64,000 nt of DNA from an uncultured Fodinibius sp. (GTDB lineage: Bacteria; Bacteroidota; Rhodothermia; Balneolales; Balneolaceae): the NCBI GenBank assembly GCA_913056235.1, contig CAJXMW010000003.1, positions 248,001 to 312,000 of the forward strand. Reading direction: 5' to 3'. A program made the position numbers and the translations under genes. Shown here in pieces: positions 57,926-64,000 of this stretch. Position 1 is the first letter of the stretch. Each line of letters starts with the position of its first letter. Below the pieces are notes generated by a model. That model made no database searches. It saw only the letters and a list, made by a program, of their open reading frames with translations, and had not been told where the DNA came from.

Positions 57926-59080
57926 CTAAAATTTTAGGGCAGGACGCGGTTCTTCCAACACTTCTCGATAATTTTCCAACAACTTGCCATTCACATTTTC
58001 CCAGGAATAAGCCATCGCTTTTTGACGAGCAGCTTTACTCATCGTATCTGCAAGCTCACCGTCTTCGGTTATATTAGAAACACGTTCCGCGAAGGTCCGG
58101 GTATCACGCGGTGGAGCCAAAAAACCATTAACACCAGATTCAACCAGCGACCGGCTGCCCGTTGCATCGGCCACCACGCACGGCAGTCCACTCGACATCG
58201 CCTCGAGGGTTACATTGCCAAATGTTTCTGTTTCTGATGGAAACAGGAAAACATCACTACTGGCATACGCCCGACTGAGCTCATCTCCCGTAATAAATCC
58301 GGTAAAGTGAGCCTCGGGCAACATATGCTCCAGCTCTTTCTTGGCCGGACCATCGCCCACAATCATCGCCCTTACATTCGAGTGATTTTGCTGTACTCTT
58401 TTAATCGTATCTACATAGGTCTGTAAATTTTTCTCCCACACCAATCGCGACACAAAAGTCACAACCTTGTCGGAGTCTTTAAATCCCACCGATCGCCGCC
58501 ACTCCATATCACGGTATTCCGGATTGAACTGATCGGTATCAACGCCACGCGCCCAAATGCGAACGCCTTCTTCGATACCCTCTTCATTAAGCTCATTGGC
58601 CATCGAGGGCGACGGCACATAAACATGCTTACACTGGCTATAAAACCACTCCAAATATTTCCAACCCAACATCTTGAGCATATCGAGATTGTAATACTTC
58701 AAGTAGCTGGTAAAGTGGGTGTGGTACGATCCCACGATCTGAATATTATTGGCTTGTGCCCAACGCATGGCACGGAATCCCAGTACATCAGGTGTAGCCA
58801 GATGGATAAGCGTGGGATTAAATTCACGGAGTCGATTTTGAGCTTTCTCGGGGAATCCGACAGTAATTCGGTATTCAGCACGGCCAGGTACCGGCACTGA
58901 AGGCACGGAAACGAATTCCCCCTCATGGTCGATCGCCGGCTCATCCACAGTGGGACCAAACACAATAACAGGCACTCCCTTTTCCTCGAGAAAAGCCACC
59001 AAGCGGTTGAGCGTCAACGACACACCGTCTTGGATATGATTATAATTTCCAGTGAAAATTGCTACACGAAGATCACTCAT
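57926..59080 (-). CDS. GT4-family glycosyltransferase, copy 2
   Basis: A 384-residue GT4 enzyme. Motifs are IFTGNYNHIQDGVSLTLNR at the N-terminus, GSYHTHFTSYLKYY in the acceptor region, FVSRLVWEKNLQTYV, and the donor loop FLFPSETETFGNVTLEAMSSG with the EX7E Glu pair. It is close to the lipid mannosyl/glucosyltransferase type (SqdX/MgtA/PimB-like), which act on diacylglycerol-like acceptors. This makes a lipid acceptor plausible. It is the first gene of the leftward run and is divergent from the SDR gene; the 102-bp gap between them must hold both promoters. Confidence 0.88.
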   Translation of the reverse strand: MSDLRVAIFTGNYNHIQDGVSLTLNRLVAFLEEKGVPVIVFGPTVDEPAIDHEGEFVSVPSVPVPGRAEYRITVGFPEKAQNRLREFNPTLIHLATPDVLGFRAMRWAQANNIQIVGSYHTHFTSYLKYYNLDMLKMLGWKYLEWFYSQCKHVYVPSPSMANELNEEGIEEGVRIWARGVDTDQFNPEYRDMEWRRSVGFKDSDKVVTFVSRLVWEKNLQTYVDTIKRVQQNHSNVRAMIVGDGPAKKELEHMLPEAHFTGFITGDELSRAYASSDVFLFPSETETFGNVTLEAMSSGLPCVVADATGSRSLVESGVNGFLAPPRDTRTFAERVSNITEDGELADTMSKAARQKAMAYSWENVNGKLLENYREVLEEPRPALKF

Positions 59081-59108
59081 AAATTTTCCAATACATCATT
59101 GAGATTTG

Positions 59109-59116
59109 TATCTTTA
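59109..59116 (+). promoter_or_regulatory. Candidate -7 box before the SDR gene (TATCTTTA)
   Basis: The octamer is a one-base variant of TAnnTTTG, 67 bp before the SDR start. It is within the divergent gap between the GT4 and SDR genes. No -33 element at the right distance is evident. Confidence 0.25.
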
Positions 59117-59182
59117 CTTCAGCTTAAACTTGAGATATTTTTAAAAATCACAGTTTAATTCAGCCCAAATATACAAATTTTG

Positions 59183-60157
59183 ATGAAAGCCTTCGTAACC
59201 GGCGGCACTGGTTTTATTGGAAGTCATCTTGTGGATCGTTTGCTGGAGATGGATATCTATGATGAGGTACGCTGCCTGATTCGCAACAATGAGAAATGGC
59301 TCAAAGGCAAACCGTTCACCCGGGTAAAAGGCAACCTGGACGACTTAACAGTGCTTAAAAAGGCTGTTCAGGATGTTGATGTCGTGTATCATATCGCGGG
59401 ACGCGTTAAAGCCCCCACCTACCAAGAGCTGGAGCATGCGAATGTGGATGCCACGGAGAACCTGCTGCGTATTGCTCAAAAGGAAGGCGTTTCCAAGGTT
59501 GTTGTGCTTTCGTCATTGGCGGCTGTTGGTCCCAGCGAAAACGGGCCCGTTGATGAAAAAACACCGATGAGTCCCATCAGCAACTATGGCAAATCTAAAA
59601 AGCAGATGGAGTCGGTAATCCATGACTTGGCTGATGGAGAGATGTCGATCACTATTCTACGTCCGCCGGCCGTGTATGGCCCACGCGAAGATCAGATTTA
59701 CAGCTTTTTTAAGATGGTAAATAATCGCATCTGTCCGATTATCGGCGATGGCGAACATCCCAAAATATCGATGGTGTATGTGGGGGATGTAGTCAACGGA
59801 ATCCTGAAAGCAGCTGAGCAAATAACCCCGGGCGTTCACACCTATTTTATTTCTGGGCAGGAAATTTATACCTGGAACCAAATCCGCGGAACTACCACTA
59901 AGATTCTGGGTAAAAAAGCCTTGCCCATTTACGTGAAACCAAAAATTGTGAAGTCCATTGCAGGCACAGTTGAAAAAGCTGCATCATTTTTTGGAGTTTA
60001 TCCCGTTTTAAACCGTGAAAAGGCAAAAGAATTAATCCTGGAATGGACGTGCTCGAACGATAAAGCTCGCGAAGAGCTTGGCTATACCCCGGAATATTCG
60101 CTGGGTGAAGGCATCTCACGTACTATCCACTGGTATCAAAGACATCATTGGTTATAA
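59183..60157 (+). CDS. Extended SDR (NAD-dependent epimerase/dehydratase), CerR-like candidate
   Basis: A 324-residue Rossmann-fold enzyme. The ATG at 59183 (MKAFVTGGTGFIGSHLV) is chosen over the TTG 3 bp upstream. It has the NAD(P) motif TGGTGFIG, the YHIAGRV strand, the Ser in VVLSSLAAVGP and the YGKSKKQME catalytic pair. Members of this group include sugar epimerases and lipid-linked ketone reductases. Caulobacter ceramide reductase is, as I recall, also of this group, and the position opposite the SPT/GT locus makes a role in reducing a 3-keto sphingoid group attractive (inference). Confidence 0.85.
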   Translation: MKAFVTGGTGFIGSHLVDRLLEMDIYDEVRCLIRNNEKWLKGKPFTRVKGNLDDLTVLKKAVQDVDVVYHIAGRVKAPTYQELEHANVDATENLLRIAQKEGVSKVVVLSSLAAVGPSENGPVDEKTPMSPISNYGKSKKQMESVIHDLADGEMSITILRPPAVYGPREDQIYSFFKMVNNRICPIIGDGEHPKISMVYVGDVVNGILKAAEQITPGVHTYFISGQEIYTWNQIRGTTTKILGKKALPIYVKPKIVKSIAGTVEKAASFFGVYPVLNREKAKELILEWTCSNDKAREELGYTPEYSLGEGISRTIHWYQRHHWL

Positions 60158-60160
60158 TTT

Positions 60161-61726
60161 ATGAAGAACATCTGGTCAGTTTTTTTCAGCACAATTATTA
60201 TTTGTATCAGCATTAGTGCCACGGCGCAACCTACTCTGGAGACCGATTACTCTTATGTAATGGAGATCCCGGAAGTCATTACAATGGACAGCTCTCCGGC
60301 CCATCTTTATGTACTATCTGACACCGAAGGGATGACGGTGTTCCGGGCCTATCCTGATTCGCTGCAGTGGCTATATTCGTCTACTGGTATGGAACAGCGC
60401 GGAAATACTGTCACGGCTGATATCCGGTTTGCCTATCTTTTTGGCAACAGCAGGCGACTTACTGTGCTAGAACCCACATCTGTGTTGGGCGTTTATTCTT
60501 CTACCCTGCTACCCGCTAACCCACGGGATGCCAAGCGTATCGATCAGAATTTATATGTAGCACTTGGTAACAAGGGCCTCGGCAAAATATCGCTGCGGAC
60601 ACCAGCTTCAGTCGATTCAACCATGGATTTTATTGAACGTTCGCGGCTAAGTAATGAGAATATCATTGATCTTGAGCAGTCTGGCGGGCAGCTTTTTGCG
60701 CTCTCATCCAGCCAAACACTCTTTCAATTTGAGTATGACGAGGGTAATTTGTCACTCTCTAAGGAACTGAATCTAGCTGAAAATTTGAACGGCATCTACC
60801 TGGTAAACAACACCCTATATGGGGCAGATCAAGAGGGTACCATTTACGAATTGGACAGCTTTGGTAAGCTCTCTGCACTGGGCACTATTGGCGAACCGGT
60901 TACCCAGATCGAAGCCTGGGAAAACTGGCTTGTTATCAAGGGTACATCCAACCGCCTTTGGACATCCTTTCAAAACCGACGGCCTGAACTCTGGAAAAAA
61001 GATCGTGATGCCGGCAACCATATCACGGTAACAAGTGGGGACCTGTGGCTTTGTACGTATGATAAAGTGAGTCGCATTATTAGCTCTGATACTTCGTCAC
61101 AGGAAGCTACTGCCAGCACAAATCCCAAGGGCGGGCAATCATTTAATGGCACACTTGCACTAAATACCATTGCTGATCAGGTTGTTCCCCACACGAAACC
61201 ACTGTTGATTCATATCCCGGTTAATAACGAAATTCCTGCAAACGCCGTGCAGTTTTCCTACCAGTCGGCAGATATAAAAAATGCTGAAATCCGTGGACGG
61301 AGCTTCTACTGGGCGCCTACTTCAAATGATGTAGGCAATCACCGCGTAAAACTAATTGCGACGACCAACAATGGCAAAACCGACAGCACGAGTTTCGCTG
61401 TTGAGGTTAAATCCTTTAATTCTCCTCCGCGATTTGCTCCCATCCGTCCTATCAGCATACCGGTGGGAGAAGAATTCTCGTTGCCGATTCAAGCCACTGA
61501 TCCGGATGGAATGGATAAGGAGTTAATTCGGTTTATGGGCGTCAATTTGCCTGAAGGTGCTTCTATCGACGAAAAGACGGGACAATTTACCTGGACGCCC
61601 AAAGCGCGCCAATCGGGAAAAAACCAATTCAGAATTATTGCCACCGACCAATATGGGGCAGCCAGTTCGGTGGATGTGACGATCAATGTTGTTGAAAACG
61701 TGCAACGCGGCAACTCCGGCAAATAA
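60161..61726 (+). CDS. Secreted protein with propeller-like part and Ig/cadherin-like domains
   Basis: I do not recognise a specific function. The 521-residue protein has a signal peptide (about 1-22, SISATAQP). The first 310 residues resemble a beta-propeller: repeated short strands with WLYSSTG, LYVALGNKGL and LYGADQEGTIYELD. The last 200 are two Ig/cadherin-like domains, with FYWAPTSNDVGNH and the PEGASIDEKTGQFTWTP signature of putative-Ig folds. It is 3 bp after the SDR gene, so it is likely in the same transcript. A surface role is likely. Confidence 0.75.
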   Translation: MKNIWSVFFSTIIICISISATAQPTLETDYSYVMEIPEVITMDSSPAHLYVLSDTEGMTVFRAYPDSLQWLYSSTGMEQRGNTVTADIRFAYLFGNSRRLTVLEPTSVLGVYSSTLLPANPRDAKRIDQNLYVALGNKGLGKISLRTPASVDSTMDFIERSRLSNENIIDLEQSGGQLFALSSSQTLFQFEYDEGNLSLSKELNLAENLNGIYLVNNTLYGADQEGTIYELDSFGKLSALGTIGEPVTQIEAWENWLVIKGTSNRLWTSFQNRRPELWKKDRDAGNHITVTSGDLWLCTYDKVSRIISSDTSSQEATASTNPKGGQSFNGTLALNTIADQVVPHTKPLLIHIPVNNEIPANAVQFSYQSADIKNAEIRGRSFYWAPTSNDVGNHRVKLIATTNNGKTDSTSFAVEVKSFNSPPRFAPIRPISIPVGEEFSLPIQATDPDGMDKELIRFMGVNLPEGASIDEKTGQFTWTPKARQSGKNQFRIIATDQYGAASSVDVTINVVENVQRGNSGK

Positions 61727-61762
61727 TTTCAATACCTCTCGAAATTTAATCCCTAAAGTTCA

Positions 61763-62857
61763 TTGACGAACACGGAACTGCAGTCCGATTTACTAGCGTG
61801 GTACGATCAACATAAGCGCGATATGCCTTGGCGTGATTGCGGAGATCCCTACAAGATATGGCTCTCTGAAATCATGCTACAGCAAACGCGTGTCGATCAG
61901 GCTACGCCCTATTTTAATCGATTTGTTGAGCGATTTCCCACGGTGCATGATCTGGCCGAGGCAGATCAACAGGAAGTGCTAAAAGTGTGGGAGGGGCTAG
62001 GCTATTACAGTCGAGCGCGACACCTCCACGATGCAGCCAAACTAGTAGTTGATGAATTTGATGGCAAGGTTCCCGATACGTGGGATAACATCACTGAGCT
62101 CAAAGGTGTGGGACCATATACAGCATCGGCAATCCTGAGTATTGCTTTCCAAAAAAAGTATGCAGTGGTCGATGGCAATGTAATCCGGGTGCTAAGCCGC
62201 TACCTGGGTATCGAAGATGATGTGCGCGCTACAAAGACCAAGAACGCAATTCAGGAAGCAGCCGACGAGCTGATTCCCGAAGATCGTCCCGGCGATTTTA
62301 ACCAAGCGCTGATGGAGCTGGGTGCTACTATCTGTACGCCTTCAAATCCTGACTGTGAAAAATGCCCCCTACAGGGCAGCTGCGTGGCTCATAAAACAGT
62401 AAAGACGGATGAAATCCCTTATAAATCCCCGAAAAAAAAGCGTCCTCATCATCAAATTGGCGTGGGCATTGTGATGAATGAAGATAAGGAGGTACTCATT
62501 GCACTGCGTCCTGAGGATGCCATGCTGGGTGGTATGTGGGAGTTCCCGGGTGGCAAGCAGGAAGAAGATGAAGAGATAAAGCAGACGGTCATTAGGGAGC
62601 TCAAAGAAGAACTCGGCGTTGATGTAGCCATCACAAAGCCCTTTATGAAGCTAGACCATGCCTACTCGCACTTTAAAATTACGATGCACGCCTATCTATG
62701 TGAACTTGTGGATGGCAGACCCGAACCGCAGAGTAGCCAGGAAATCAAGTGGATTTCGATTGACGAGCTGGAAGATTATCCTTTCCCTAAAGCCAATCGG
62801 CAACTGACTGATAAATTGATGAACTTGGATAAAGGACAGCAGGAACTGGAGATTTGA
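61763..62857 (+). CDS. mutY: A/G-specific adenine glycosylase MutY
   Basis: MutY removes adenine opposite 8-oxoguanine in base-excision repair. The 364-residue protein starts with TTG (MTNTELQSDLL). The catalytic Glu is E36 in LSEIMLQQTRV, the helix-hairpin-helix is LKGVGPYTASAI, and the catalytic Asp is in YAVVDGNVIRVLSRY. The FeS cluster Cys pattern (C-x6-C-x2-C-x5-C) is intact as CTPSNPDCEKCPLQGSC. The C-terminal NUDIX-like domain (about 225-355) recognises 8-oxoG, with FPGGKQEEDEE. Confidence 0.95.
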   Translation: MTNTELQSDLLAWYDQHKRDMPWRDCGDPYKIWLSEIMLQQTRVDQATPYFNRFVERFPTVHDLAEADQQEVLKVWEGLGYYSRARHLHDAAKLVVDEFDGKVPDTWDNITELKGVGPYTASAILSIAFQKKYAVVDGNVIRVLSRYLGIEDDVRATKTKNAIQEAADELIPEDRPGDFNQALMELGATICTPSNPDCEKCPLQGSCVAHKTVKTDEIPYKSPKKKRPHHQIGVGIVMNEDKEVLIALRPEDAMLGGMWEFPGGKQEEDEEIKQTVIRELKEELGVDVAITKPFMKLDHAYSHFKITMHAYLCELVDGRPEPQSSQEIKWISIDELEDYPFPKANRQLTDKLMNLDKGQQELEI

Positions 62858-63067
62858 ACTAGACCCCAGTGAATCATTGGACGATTTCACTGTTTGAAGA
62901 GTGCCCCTTCAACAGCATTGGATAGGAGATGCTGAAACCCCGAATAGCCGGGCCACAGCAGGTTTAGTATGACACGACACGTGTTTTAAAAAATGACAAT
63001 ACATAAATGTGGCAAGTGCCCCGCTTGTGTCAATCTGTAAAATGAATTTTAATACCGTAGAGAATAG

Positions 63068-63910
63068 ATGCCAAAAGATCTAACCAAACGATCTGAAGAA
63101 GAGATCAAAAAAATGAAGCCGCTCCTGGACAAGTGGGTGGATCGCATCGAGGAGCCCGACTATATTGACTCGGATCCCATCCTGTTTATGCATGCCTTCC
63201 AAGACAAGGAAGATCAACTGCTGGCCGGATTTTTTGCCGCTACCATGGCGTGGGGTCGCCGCGACATAGTTATCCGCAAAGTGCAGGATTTCCTCGATCG
63301 TATGGACAATCGCCCTGCCGAGTTTATCGCCAATTTTACTGATCGCGATGCCAAACGCTTCGAGGGATTCAAGCATCGGACCTTCAAGCCTATCGACATG
63401 AAGTGGTTAACCAAAATTCTGCAGTCTATTTTGCTGGATTATGGCTCGTTCGAGACGTTCTGGGCCAACTGCTACGAGCAAGCTCAGGAAAATGGGCGTC
63501 CGCTGATGACGGTTTTCCACGAACAGTTTTTTGCCCAACATCCCGAAGCTCCACAACGAACACGAAAGCATGTTTCAAACGCCGATAAAAAAAGCTCGTG
63601 CAAACGTCTGTATTTATTTCTACGCTGGGCAGTGCGAAAGCAGAGTCCCGTTGATTTAGGGCTTATGGATTTTATTCCACAATCGGAGCTGATGGTGCCG
63701 TTGGATGTGCACGTAGCCCGGCAGGCGCGTGCACTGGGACTCCTTTCACGTACTTACAACGACTGGTGGGCCGTGCAAGAACTGACCGAAGCGTTGCGCC
63801 TGCTGGACCGCGAAGATCCCGCAAAATACGACTATGCCCTGTTTGGATTAGGCATTCATTCCAATAGTATTCCGGATGAAATTATCGTCAATCCAAGTGT
63901 TCTCAACTAG
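63068..63910 (+). CDS. TIGR02757/DUF2400 family protein
   Basis: A 280-residue helical protein of a widespread bacterial family without a known function. Family marks are SDPILFMHAFQDKEDQLLAGFFAATMAWGRRDIVIRKV, KSSCKRLYLFLRWAVRKQSPVDLGLM and the PLDVHVARQARALGLL region. The fold has been linked to helix-hairpin-helix DNA glycosylases, and the fact that mutY is the gene before it fits a DNA-linked role, but this is inference. Confidence 0.88.
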   Translation: MPKDLTKRSEEEIKKMKPLLDKWVDRIEEPDYIDSDPILFMHAFQDKEDQLLAGFFAATMAWGRRDIVIRKVQDFLDRMDNRPAEFIANFTDRDAKRFEGFKHRTFKPIDMKWLTKILQSILLDYGSFETFWANCYEQAQENGRPLMTVFHEQFFAQHPEAPQRTRKHVSNADKKSSCKRLYLFLRWAVRKQSPVDLGLMDFIPQSELMVPLDVHVARQARALGLLSRTYNDWWAVQELTEALRLLDREDPAKYDYALFGLGIHSNSIPDEIIVNPSVLN

Positions 63911-63949
63911 CTGTTGAAATGATGATGATTTTTTAGCTGTTAAAATATG

Positions 63950-63957
63950 TACCTTTG
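63950..63957 (+). promoter_or_regulatory. Candidate -7 box (TACCTTTG) for the next gene
   Basis: A full match to TAnnTTTG near the right edge of the window, with a second one (TATATTTG) at 63970-63977. They probably drive a gene that starts outside the window. The sequence AAATATGTACCTTT is shared, save for one base, with 46826-46839 before ctaB. Confidence 0.45.
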
Positions 63958-64000
63958 CAAAAAGATACTTATATTTGGCGTCCGAGAATTGAAATAAAAG

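Overview
The window looks like chromosomal DNA of an aerobic, Gram-negative member of the Bacteroidota/Rhodothermota group, most likely a Balneolales-type organism (inference). The pointers are an alternative complex III (ACIII) plus caa3 oxidase cluster, serine palmitoyltransferase, a YtxJ-type bacilliredoxin, few clear Shine-Dalgarno sequences, several TAnnTTTR boxes that resemble the Bacteroidota -7 promoter element, and mid-40s percent G+C (estimated by eye). I recognise no rRNA, tRNA, CRISPR array, prophage or intact insertion sequence. Nearly all of it is housekeeping or respiratory core genome, with a few accessory points.

Layout. 0-11 kb: the 3' end of coaBC, a four-PAS sensor kinase, a YghO-like acyltransferase, a secreted protein with a lipase, then a leftward run surE, panB-fabZ, menG, histidine phosphatase, membrane protein and a ComF-type phosphoribosyltransferase. 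11-18 kb: a rightward run with a RodZ-like protein, ligA, an HD phosphohydrolase of the PgpH type and xerD. 18-27.5 kb: a Ser/Thr kinase with TPRs, ggt, mtnA, ytxJ, pfkA, a YciO/Sua5 protein and an MBL hydrolase. 27.7-31.4 kb: a phosphate-type porin divergent from a polyphosphate kinase with an extra N-terminal domain.

31.5-47.8 kb is the respiratory island: DUF420 protein, actABCDEF, a small transmembrane protein with a transposase-like helix-turn-helix, sco, coxBACD, a strong terminator, then ctaA and ctaB for heme A. These genes together would build a quinol-to-oxygen chain: ActC/ActF oxidise quinol, ActB/ActA/ActE carry electrons, and the tethered cytochrome domains of ActE and CoxB pass them to an A2-type heme-copper oxidase.

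47.9-54.2 kb: FG-GAP lipoprotein, MBL-fold protein flanked by near-identical palindromic repeats, a fused alpha/beta E1 2-oxoacid dehydrogenase and fumC. 54.3-60.2 kb: a YghO/bCerS-like acyltransferase, serine palmitoyltransferase, two GT4 glycosyltransferases and a divergent SDR reductase. I read this as a candidate glycosphingolipid locus. 60.2-64 kb: an Ig-domain secreted protein, mutY and a TIGR02757 protein.

The best candidates for something new are the glycosphingolipid-like locus, the transposase-HTH membrane protein inside the ACIII/caa3 cluster, the twin cytochrome domains of ActE and CoxB, and the DUF6953-like/PPK1 fusion.
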